Below the pieces are notes generated by a model. The model was not told where the DNA came from. It did not search any database and saw only the letters and a list, made by a program, of their open reading frames with translations. A program made the position numbers and the translations under genes. A stretch of DNA of 59,511 nt from Apostichopus parvimensis (taxonomy: Eukaryota; Echinodermata; Holothuroidea; Aspidochirotida; Stichopodidae), in assembly GCA_000934455.1 (NCBI GenBank), contig KN882711.1:121884-181394 (forward strand), given 5' to 3'. Positions 25,791 through 35,380 of this stretch are shown piece after piece. Within the stretch, counting starts at the first letter, position 1; the number at the start of each line of letters is the position of its first letter.

Positions 25791-26801
25791 GGTAGACAGC
25801 ATTGAACTCACACTGTGATGACATTGTGTCCGTTATAGAAATATCGCGTGATTATACTATGACTGCGGTAGGGCAATATCTGTTCCGCGTTTGCGCTCTG
25901 CATTAAACTATATGCTGCATTATGACATACACAATCTAGAATTACTTCAACTATGAAGCTGTGTGCTGAAAGCCATGGTGATTTTTATATACCACGGAAC
26001 CGTTTTTTACTTTGTTTTATGAGAAGATTGGATCAGGCGAATTGAAATGTACGTACAAACTAAGTTACTTATGACTTTATGTATAGGCCCAGTCATAATT
26101 AAATATCAGCTCAATCAAATTAACGCAACGTTGTGTATAGGTCATATAGTTAAGCTAGTTATAGTAGTACTTTATGTACCTCTCTAGTTTTAAAGACCAG
26201 TCCAGCAGGCTACAACTCTTTTTGTTTTATTTTAGAGTAATAACATTGCAATAGAGTTGTTAACATTACGGCTCGTATATTCACTCAGACACATAGATGT
26301 TTTCACACTTCGTCACTTGCATAAGTAGGCCTATGTCAATTGCTAGGATTGTTTGGGGCAAGACATTTATGTTATCTTATGGTAATGTTGAAAACTGTAT
26401 ATCAAGCAGGTTTCCTTTTGCCACACTTAATTTCGACCTCTTTCAAGTAGAGCGACAGAGAGGGCACTATATTGTCATTATACTGCTGAGAAGGAGTATA
26501 TAATGAAGATACGACGTCGTATTTATAGTGGTCATGGACACTTCAGTGCTACCTTGAAAATAAATAAATATATATATTCTTAAATAGAACATAATCCGAG
26601 GAAGTAAAGCCCATTACAATGAGAAGGTAGAATGCATTTAGAGTCCACTTAGTACTGGTTCTTATCAAAATCAATATGAATGTGTTTGCCTAAAACCCTT
26701 AGTGCATAAGCTTTGTACAATATCGTGATTCATATAGCTTATGTATATGAAATGTGTACGTGATTTAACACAACATTACCGTACTTACACTTTTGTTTTA
26801 G

Positions 26802-26927
26802 GGTGTTGTCCGTTTACCCGAGTTCCGTGATTGCGCACTCGAGAAACCGTTGTGGGATAAGGAAGTGTATCTCGCAAGTACCATTGTAGCATATGGACTA
26901 ACGCTGTATGCATACAATGTAACGTAA
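26802..26927 (+). CDS. Orphan terminal coding exon with a membrane segment
   Basis: A good acceptor (tacacttttgttttag) opens exactly 41 codons and a TAA stop, in phase 0. It reads GVVRLPEFRDCALEKPLWDK, then EVYLASTIVAYGLTLYAYN, then VT. The second part is a plausible single membrane helix close to the C-terminus. An attaaa signal follows near 26943. I do not recognise the family, and no upstream exon was found with confidence. Confidence 0.4.
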   Translation, partial: GVVRLPEFRDCALEKPLWDKEVYLASTIVAYGLTLYAYNVT

Positions 26928-28009
26928 CGGCTATTTAGGAATATTAAAGAGCAACTAGTGGCAAAACAAAATCTGTTTCACATAGTCTGTTTTACAACCG
27001 TAACAACTTGAAATTAGGGATGATAGTTAACTGGTTCTGCTGAAAATTCCAGATGTCACTTGTAAATATGCACAAAAACTTGAGAAGTTTCATCTTTGAT
27101 GGAGAACAACATTGAGCGGTTGTATGGCTAATGGAGATGCAAACACTGCTTTCCTGAGCTTAAAGGTAATGGCAGCCATTTTTGCTCAAATAATATACTC
27201 ATATAAAATACAGAAAACATGAAATGGTATTGCTTTTGCAACAAAGGCTTGGCATTGTGGACCATTGGGAGAGATCTGCACCACTAACGTATTACTATTC
27301 CCATATTCCGGAGGCTAAAGTTTATTGTCAAACACAGTTGCTGTAAATTGTTTGCATCTTTAGGTGAAAAACCAGATCATCATAGCATTTTGATTAGTGG
27401 AGATACACATTGTCAATATTTGGTGATGTTTCATGCTGACATACGTCAACAGCAAAACTAGTAATATCATTGTTGCAGTAGAAATGTTTGTGTTTTCTCT
27501 ATAAACTGTTCATATTATTTGACCCCAATAATGTATTTACAAAACTCTTGCATATTGATGAAGTGATAAATGCAAAAAACATATGAGAACAATACAAATG
27601 TATTACACATCGTGACATCTTAGGTGTAAATCAACAGACGTTTGTATATAATATGCTGAGATGGTAACACATTTAACTCACTATACGTGATCGAACAATA
27701 TTTGTAGAAGGGAACTGATTTCCTGCCCAAAATACTTTACATTCAAAGAACCATATCTAGAGTTAGGGATGTTATGGCGATGGCATTTTCAACTGATGAT
27801 GTAACATATTTTGCTTTTCCATGTTAATATCGCATGTTATCATTGCAACCGGAATAATTCCAGATATATCAACGTGAACTTGCACTTGTTAGGTATGGCC
27901 CCTAGCACCAAAGGCAGGAGCTATGAGGTATACGTAATTTCAAGCACTCCACTCCCCCCCCCCCAACCCCTCCGCCCAAAAAAAATGAATACATAAAGGA
28001 ATTTCTGAG

Positions 28010-29119
28010 AAGTATTTCTGTCCATTAAAATCTCTATGAAATAATACCAGGCACTTCTTGTTTTTAGTTTTAGCAGTAGCAAGACTATCAGGAAGCAGAC
28101 CCAACTTTTTCTCACCAATTTAACTCACTACACCAGATATTACACAGAGCACGAAATAACCTAGGTTACTGTTAACACTTTCAGGGATAATAACACACAG
28201 ACTGGTCAATTAATACTGGATTCCTTGTAATGGAACCCCAAAGCGGGGGGGGTGTGGGGCGGGGGGGGTGCACGGGCAATTGACAACAAATACCTGTCTC
28301 CTACAGAATACTTAAGTTACCCTATATGTAACTTATTTTTCTAATCAAACATGTAATATAGTGTAGTGGAGCCAACAGAGACCACACGGGGAACATGGTC
28401 TCATCTTTAGCACATAGAGGCCTACAATAATCTTCTTATTACAAACCATGGGGCTCATTGACACATTCATTGAGTTCTGGGAACATATATAACTATGTGG
28501 GGATCAACGAGAAAGGTTTGCGGGAATGAAACGGAGTAAAGAGGATGGGTATAACATACGCAAAACTCACAATTAGACACACATCTAGGGATTATTTTTA
28601 ATTTGAATGTTTTCGCATTGATATTTCATATAAATATAGAAGGGTTTCTTAGTGTCATTTCAACAGGTAAGACATGTAATATTTCATAATTATGTATGAT
28701 GGCTATGATGCCATCCAAAGTATTATAATGGGAAATTCAATTGAGGTGATTAATTCAACACTTCACAAACACATTGTTAAACGAACAGCGTGTAAAATAG
28801 AAAATGAAACCAAACTGTTTATTAATTGCTAGGATTTTTTTCCGCAAAGGGAGTGACGGTGCGAGGAGTATATTTACTACATATCTATAAACAATCTTTG
28901 CATTAACTTTCATTGCATCCTCCCGCCAGCTCAACCGGCAGTGCATGAAGTATTTCTGTCATTAAAATCTCTATGAAATAATACCAGGTACTTCTTGTTT
29001 TTAGTTTTAGCAGTAGCAAGACTATCAGGAAGCAGACCAAACTTCTTCTCACAAATTTAACTCATTACACCAGATATTACACAGAGCACGAAATAACCTA
29101 GGTAACTGTTAACACTTTC
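28010..29119 (+). repeat. X-Y-X' arrangement: repeat Y copy 2 flanked by ~172-bp direct repeats
   Basis: X is 28010-28182 and X' is 28948-29119: both start agtatttctgtc, contain agttttagcagtagcaagac and end actgttaacactttc. Between them, 28189-28946 is a copy of 25031-25790. Either a Y segment landed between two copies of X, or X-Y was locally duplicated and trimmed. Confidence 0.85.
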
Positions 29120-29779
29120 TTGCAACTTTACCTTCGTATGATACTGGTGTATACTTTCTCTAATTAATTTAAACCTCAGATAAAACAATATTTCGATAAA
29201 TTGTTGTCTATACTGTCTGAATATATCGTGGCACAGGTATAGGCCTATTATATTATTATATCACTATAAGATGTATCTGCAAGTTAGGCCCACAATTAGC
29301 CGTATTGAACATTTGTACTTGGAGTGATATGAACAGTACAAATATTTATGAACTATGGATAACTTTAACCTATACCTTTAGTGTTCCTATTGTTGCGCCA
29401 ATTTTGTATTTTGGTATTATTAAGCGAATGGTGTAATAAAATTCATCAAATCTCTAAAACTGACAAACTTTATATTTCGATGTGATTTGTGAACTTAGTG
29501 GCTTTGAAAACAGGCCTTCTTAATGTGTACGCACAATATTTGTATAAAAAAGCGGGAAGACAACACGTTGTTTCTTTCTTCTTTTTTTCGTTGGGGGAGG
29601 GGGTGGTTTGCAGGCAATACAACACTACATATGTCGATAGACTTAAAATACGAAAACAATTTCAAAACAGTATTTAACCCTCTTAATGTTTTCAAAAGGG
29701 ATCATATCACCAACTGTAAGGAACGCCAAATTTGACACAAATTATGTGGATCTAAGTCATCATGTGAATACAAATTGCT

Positions 29780-29950
29780 GCCACATCATGACAATAACAA
29801 GTCCTTATGGGGCGCTATTAACATTGCCACATAATGACCAAGAACATATCATTTATCACACAGTCATTACACTGTTACATAATGACCGCAGAAACCGACT
29901 AAATTCACAAGATAGTGTGTGGCAGTTCATACTGTCACATAATGACAATT
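29780..29950 (+). repeat. Short spaced repeat CACATAATGAC
   Basis: The word cacatcatgac/cacataatgac/tacataatgac starts at 29782, 29828, 29876 and 29936, spaced 46-60 bases, followed by reversed relatives (ttatgtgg, ttatgtgag) up to about 30040. Looks like a decayed short tandem or palindromic repeat. Confidence 0.5.
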
Positions 29951-30216
29951 CCTTATGTAGCCTATATATATTTATGTGAGTACTTCTGTCCCACAAGTTC
30001 TTATGTGGTGATTGATACTACATAAGGACTTCATGTGATCCGTTTCCATCTGGTAGGACTATTCAATATTTACACCAGATAACATGTACTTCTTTTACTA
30101 GACAGACGCGTAACTACTATACACATTAGGTAGTCTGGACACTCGTTCGCGTGAGGTCTTCGTCTTAATTACATTGTGCACGCTGTACGGTTTCAGTCTT
30201 ACTGTAGGCGCTTGGG

Positions 30217-30252
30217 ATGTCGAATTTGGCAGCCAAATTTGAAAAGCAAAAG
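30217..30252 (+). CDS. Candidate first coding exon, unknown gene
   Basis: ATG with G at -3 opens MSNLAAKFEKQK and runs into a near-consensus donor (AAG|gtaagc) in phase 0. The preceding ~100 bases are locally richer in GC and CpG than the surroundings, as expected near a promoter. It pairs in phase with the exon at 31788. Not recognised. Confidence 0.33.
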
Positions 30253-31141
30253 GTAAGCAAATACCACGCAATAGTACTACTACCAGCCTAGGCCTTGTAG
30301 GGCTAATAGTACTAAAGTTAGTAGGCCTAGGTCTAGTACATTGTTTAAAATAGACGAAGGCCTACGATAGGATCTATGATCATACGTTCTATAGTATGAT
30401 TATAATGTATAGGTCTAGGCGTAGGCTCTAATATAAACACACTATGTCTAAAGCCAAAGTGTTTATGTTCTTCAATTTGGTTTGAACTGAAACGTAGAAA
30501 GGGTTAACCGTTACCTATAGGCCTAGCCTGTGTTCCGATTATGTATAATCTAATGCAGATTGGCTTTGGATGGCTGTGTCCGTTTCAACGCACTTACAAA
30601 GAACATTGTTATATTTTGAATAGCTCAACTGAAAATAGGATAAGTTGTGCAATCAAGTCACTTTGCCTGTATTTATTTGAACAATATATAAGTGATCATT
30701 CGAGTAGTAGAATCGGAAGTAGCAAGGTTAGAGTGCCAGATAGAAAACAAATATATTTATGATATAGCCTTGTGGATTTCACTGAGAAATAACATGGAAA
30801 TGAATATATGTTATATAGGAGCATCTATTCCTATTAAAAACAGAATGGCTGGATCAAACTCTACATTGGTGTTGTTGTTGACTTGATAAAAAAGGACTTC
30901 TTATTAGTGGGGGTTCGATATCTGGCCGATTCAAAGTAAGTTGGATATTTTCCAAGAGCAATATATGTTTTTCCCTTCTAGTGTGAAACTCTAACAAGAA
31001 TAATTTTAATTGGACGTAAAATTTTGATTTTGAAACCAATAATGCAAAGTTGTAATGTACATGCCCTTAATTGTTTCTCCCACAACCGTGGTCGCGTATA
31101 TTTGCAAAGTACTTGCCCTACTATGTCTAATTATTATTAAA

Positions 31142-31330
31142 ATAAAATAAAACTGTTAGCAAACTGCTTATCCACTAGAGAGCCTGTGTAGGAGAATGTG
31201 TAAAAGTAAGTTGGCCTGACGTTTCGATCCTAGCAGGATCTTCTTCAAAAGCTAAATGACAAGTAACAGTAACAGAATGGACATAAACACACACAAAATA
31301 CAGACAGGTTAATGAACATGGTGAACACAA
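31142..31330 (-). mobile_element. Penelope-like terminal repeat (pLTR), copy 1
   Basis: The reverse complement runs ...gtgtttatgtcc, ctgttactgttacttgtcat, then a hammerhead-like core, then ggccaacttactttt, acacattctcctacacagg and ctctagtggataagcag. It matches 33280-33450 in the opposite orientation. The left extension (to ~31528) is purine-rich low-complexity DNA whose minus-strand frame is not a gene. Confidence 0.75.
31214..31252 (-). ncRNA. Hammerhead-ribozyme-like core in Penelope terminal repeat, copy 1
   Basis: Read on the minus strand: helix I strand GCTT, core TTGAAGA, helix II GATCC-TGCTA-GGATC, GAAA, then CGTC and helix I partner AGGC. The GAAAC-GUC arrangement gives a two-pair, loop-free helix III, the minimal form described for Penelope-like elements. 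The first core base is U instead of C, which should lower activity. Cleavage would follow GUC. Confidence 0.55.
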
Positions 31331-31787
31331 AGAGATGGATAAAAGGGGACTAGTAGACAAGGGATGGAGAGAAGAAAGAAAGAAACCAACGGGGGAAGAG
31401 GATAGGTAAGAGATAAACAGTGGAGGGACAAAGAGAGGATTAAGGGAAGGACGTACGGAATAAACTGGAGAAGGACAAAGACAGAAAGGTGTGGAGAAAA
31501 AAGGGTGGAAGAGAGCTATGAGATACATTGTTTGGCCAAATCATAATTTTTGGAATATATAACTGTTTAAATATATTTCTAAAACACTTAAACATGTTTA
31601 CTGGTTATCAGAAGTTTTTCTTAGTATTTAAGCCATTAGTTTCCAAGTGACCACTGACTAGGCCTAACTGTTGTACAACTGTTATCTTCTATAACTTAGG
31701 TGTTTTTACAATAACTATTTAATATAGTACTTAATATATTTGGTCTTTGGATGATAAGAGGCATTACTTTTTTTTTTCTCATTTCAG

Positions 31788-31916
31788 TCTTCGTGTAATG
31801 GAAAATGGGGAGAATCTGTGCTGCCATTTTATGCTCCGACAGTACTTACCAATTATATAAGTGGGATTCACAGTTATGTGAGATTCTTTTGGAGCTGTGA
31901 TTACATTTATTTCTAA
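31788..31916 (+). CDS. Candidate second and last exon, unknown gene
   Basis: A very strong acceptor (ttttttttttctcatttcag) opens 42 codons in phase 0 and a TAA stop: SSCNGKWGESVLPFYAPTVL, then TNYISGIHSYVRFFW, then SCDYIYF. Joined to 30217-30252 this gives a 54-residue protein of unknown type. It could equally be a spliced non-coding RNA. The intron holds a Penelope terminal repeat. Confidence 0.3.
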   Translation, partial: SSCNGKWGESVLPFYAPTVLTNYISGIHSYVRFFWSCDYIYF

Positions 31917-32219
31917 AGCGTGGGAACGGAGGGCCTCAGATGTACATATCACACAAGAATATGTTTTATTTAAATATTTAGTAGATCCAGTATATATTAC
32001 CTAACTTATATATCTCCTGAGACATGCCAGACTAGAAATCCCACCTCCAATTAAAGAGAACACCAGATAAATAAAAGAAAGAAAAACAATATCATAAAAC
32101 ATGGGGAAGAGGGTTCAGACTAGTGTTGTTGTAACAGCAAATGTGTCTTTAAGAAACATTGGTGGGAAAGGGTTGGGGTGAAGCGATTGGTTCTACACAT
32201 TTGTTGACAATGCTTTCTA

Positions 32220-32449
32220 TTAAAGGAGCTCAATGATGTATATAGTTGCCAAATTTATCGTCATACAGCCTAATCCAAACAAATAAAGTTGTGTTATAAA
32301 GAGTGCAAAAATCCAATTTTCTTTGACTATAAATTTGCATAATAATGTCATAATTTCAAGAAAAGGAAATCCGTTTAACATATGCCTAGCCCAAACATCT
32401 TTGCCCAGATTCTCCTAAGCTGTCAAAGAAACACACTGAGCTCCTTTAA
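32220..32449. mobile_element. MITE with TTAA target duplication
   Basis: Inverted ends: left TTAA-AGGAGCTCAATG, right CACTGAGCTCCT-TTAA, about 12 bases paired with one mismatch, flanked on both sides by TTAA. Length ~230 bp, no coding capacity. TTAA duplications are typical of piggyBac and Kolobok superfamilies; the terminal bases alone do not decide between them. Confidence 0.65.
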
Positions 32450-32835
32450 GCACTTATACAAAATTGTACAACGACTACCTGATGGTGCTTTCCTATTCAT
32501 TTAATAAGAAGTGTTCAAAAGTTGACGGAGTATATATAAAATAAAATAAATTGTAATAAATACTACAAGTTAAAGTTTCTTTATTTCGTTTTATTAGTAG
32601 ACTTTTTAAAAACAAAATCTGTGCAATCAGGTGCCTAATGTAATGCAGCACAATACTTTACTCACAAATCATAGATGTTACTTTGTTTGTGTCTCATAAC
32701 AACTGAAAGTATTCATTTAACTTAAAATAGGTGTGGGAATTTCTTTATTCACCATTTCCTTTGCCAGGTTGTTTTAAGAAAATCTGAAAAGTTGTGAACA
32801 TCTTATAATTTCTGATCTTGCTCACCCATCAAACT

Positions 32836-33125
32836 TATAATAATAATAATCAAACAGTTATATTTACGACGCTTAAGAGACCGCGAATATGGGAGAAGCC
32901 AGCAAGGGCTTATGGATTACAACTTTCACGTCGGTGGCTTTCAATTCAACATTTTAACTCAAATTTGGAATATTTTTAATTTAGAAAGTCACTTCAGATA
33001 GGAAAACCATAGATTGCTATTAGATAAAAAAACCTACCTTACTATGACCCGGCCGGGGATCGAACCCGAACCTCCCGATTGCCAAGACCCAAATATCCAT
33101 TCGGCTACAGCACATGAATCGGTAT
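32836..33125 (-). mobile_element. tRNA-derived SINE
   Basis: On the minus strand a tRNA-like head has an A box (TAGCCGAATGG, 33097-33107) and a B box (GGTTCGATCCC, 33056-33066), 30 bases apart. The 3' end has the tail TTTGATTATTATTATTATAA at 32836-32855. The acceptor stem does not pair (TGTGCTG against CCGGGTC), so it is not a functional tRNA. The head drives Pol III transcription in such elements (family knowledge). Confidence 0.75.
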
Positions 33126-33279
33126 AAACCCATGACGAGAATGCATATAAAAATCAAACCATGGTGAGCTTTGTTACACCCATTTGCAGTTGCACTTGTG
33201 AGTAATAAGAATGTTACTGCTTTAAACTCATTCTTCGTCTGCTCTCAAACTAATGTATTGTCACTTGGGAGTGTGTACG

Positions 33280-33450
33280 ACACACTAAGAGTAACCTGTA
33301 TGTATTCTCTGCGTGTTTATGTCCCTTCTGTTACTGTTACTTGTCATTTAGCCTTTGAAGAAGATCCTGCTAGGATCGAAACGTCAAGCCAACTTTTACA
33401 CATTCTCTTACACAGGATCTCTAGTGGATAAGCAGTTTTCTAAGAGTTTT
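33280..33450 (+). mobile_element. Penelope-like terminal repeat (pLTR), copy 2
   Basis: Plus-strand copy of the element at 31142-31330. The two copies face outward with ~2 kb between them. It ends near gtggataagcagttttctaa and is followed within a few bases by a YqaJ-type fragment, so several insertions are stacked here. Confidence 0.75.
33351..33389 (+). ncRNA. Hammerhead-ribozyme-like core in Penelope terminal repeat, copy 2
   Basis: Helix I strand GCCT, core TTGAAGA, helix II GATCC-TGCTA-GGATC, GAAA-CGTC, then AAGC. Helix I has one mismatch (C opposite A) where copy 1 has a U-G wobble. Same C-to-U change in the core as copy 1. Confidence 0.55.
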
Positions 33451-33453
33451 AAT

Positions 33454-33708
33454 TTATTTTGACACACTAAGATAGCAGTTATTCTCCAGGACACCTGTTC
33501 CACGGCATAAACAATGTACCAGTTCATCAGGATTAGCACCCAAATAGACCTGTTCAGAGTCAACTACAAACAGGCTCCAGTCTTCTACTTTTACTTTATG
33601 ATCAAAGCTTTTCAACATTTTAATGTAATTTAAACGGGCCTCACACTCATTCTCCCTGTAATACTTCATATGTGCATGCAGATTACTGCACAGTAAACGC
33701 CTCAGCAA
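33454..33708 (-). pseudogene. YqaJ-type viral recombinase (exonuclease) fragment
   Basis: The frame reads HMKYYRENECEARLNYIKML, then VEDWSLFVVDSEQVYLGANP, then DELVHCLCRGTGVLENNCYL. This follows the YqaJ pattern 'G-L-F-V-x-x-x-x-x-Y-L-G-A-S-P-D-G-x-V ... C-x-C-C-G-x-G-V-L-E-I-K-C-P'. The catalytic E-x-K is E-N-N here and the D-G glycine is E, so activity is lost. Such domains are common in DNA transposons of marine invertebrates. Only ~85 residues remain. Confidence 0.72.
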
Positions 33709-35322
33709 AGGCGGATTGTCAATTTCAAGTTATCAAAACAGAAGCCTAAGACATTTGGCCAGAACACTGAACAACTGATCCTGTAATTGTCCCTGTGCTA
33801 TGAGCAAACCATGACACATTCCCAGATTGACCCCTTGTACAACTTTCTACCTGACTGTTTTGTTTGATTTCAGAGACGTTGTGGATCAGTTATTCATTAT
33901 AGGTCTACTGACACCTTCTGAAAAACTTCCTTATCTCTCTAATAGCTATTAGAAGTCATGAAAATAGCGGCAACCCTACCCCCCCCCCCCCGGCCACATC
34001 TCTGATCAGCTCTGATCAAAATCGATCAGAGCTTGAACATTTTACAAGAGTTTTCCTCATTCCAGTTTTATTATGAATTAAAATTAGCTAATTATGCACA
34101 GTGATTATGTAAAAGAAGTGATTGCTAATTTTCTGTTATGTTATTCCTTGTGTTCACAACCTTCCCTTCAAGGACACTGAACACAGGTTTGTAAATTGTT
34201 TGAAACATTTTACATTCTTCTATGAAAAGAGGAATAACACAGTATTTCAATAATGTATTTGTGCTTGTAATTACGAGCTATTACTGCCTAAAATATAAAA
34301 AAAACGTCATAGATTGCACATATTTAATGAGTTTCTCAGATTTATCAAAACTTCAAATGAGTCTAGTTTTGAAACGGAAACTTGTTTCGAAAAAAAGCAA
34401 CATACTTTGAATGACATTATCACACATTAACCTGTGTACTGCATACGTGGCAAATTGGCGAGGTGTCCATAGTACTTATGGACTCTGTTATATGTTACAT
34501 AGTAAAATTATCAATAAATTAGATAATTTTACTAAAGTAGACACAGATCCGTTTGCACCACTCTTTTGTAACGTTTTATATCGCCGCATGTGTAAGTAAC
34601 CAAAGCACAAACACACAATGAAGGAACATTTTAATTTACCGTACTATAAGTATGTGTACGTGATTGTGGCAAAAATGTTGATTGCTACAAACATGCAGAG
34701 CGTGACCAAAAAAGACCAGATTCATTCAGAGTAATTCCATCCGATACGACTACGAAGCAAGAACTTGATTTTCATTAGCATTTGTAATAAGTTATATGGG
34801 TGTATATTTAAACAAATTTACTATTTAAGGTTAAAAGTAATTATTCAGAGATGTTTATATACAACATCGCATTTTTTCAAACAATACGTGCTAACCTCTT
34901 TTTATTTATTATAAGTACAAAATCCATGTTATTTGTGTATATGCCTTCAAAACAAATTTTCGTCGGTTCCGTCAATCTTAAATTATGATAAAAACTTGCT
35001 GATTTTCTTTCTTTCTTATTGCCAGACTAATCAACAATTCAATTTCGTATTATTACTATAACATTACATGCATTTATGTACAATAAAAGGTAGCTTCATA
35101 CACATCATGTATACCAATTATACAGTTTGCACCATCTATCACAAGAGGGATACAGCAAACTGCCAACATGTAACATTAACCATTCAAAGTATCAACATTA
35201 TGGAAACCTATTTATATCTCGATTAATCCATTTATTGTCTTGACTGTGGAACTTTACAAAGAATTTTGCACCCAAAGTAATTCACTCTCATTTGTATTTG
35301 CATGCAAAACTACAGACCTAAG
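33709..35322. other. Region upstream of the NLR start
   Basis: Poly-C tract near 33980 followed by a 9-bp hairpin (gctctgatc/gatcagagc, 34009-34032). No TATA box or other promoter element could be assigned with confidence. Confidence 0.4.
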
Positions 35323-35380
35323 ATGGCTGCCAATTTTAATCCCGTGGACATCAAACCAGATGTGAGGAAGACAGTGAACG
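35323..35380 (+). CDS. NLR exon 1 (start codon)
   Basis: Short first coding exon, 19 codons plus one base, reading MAANFNPVDIKPDVRKTVN. The ATG has A at -3 and G at +4, a strong Kozak context. The exon ends in a consensus donor, gtaagttt, in phase 1, which exactly matches the phase of the DED exon. It is too short to carry a domain, and no clear promoter motif was seen upstream. Confidence 0.7.

Noticed and set aside
25593-25811. Minus-strand frame shared with 28755-28946
   Set aside because: Conserved only because the DNA is duplicated; the frame has indels relative to its copy and no known family.
31175-31528. 117-residue minus-strand frame rich in Pro and Ser
   Set aside because: Antisense of purine-rich low-complexity DNA plus the Penelope repeat; the end of the frame is the translated ribozyme region.
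33040-33125. Functional tRNA gene
   Set aside because: A and B boxes are good, but the acceptor stem does not pair and an (ATT)n tail follows, so it is a SINE head.
33171-33431. 86-residue plus-strand frame
   Set aside because: Its C-terminal part is the translated Penelope terminal repeat (same words as the minus-strand frame at 31.2 kb).
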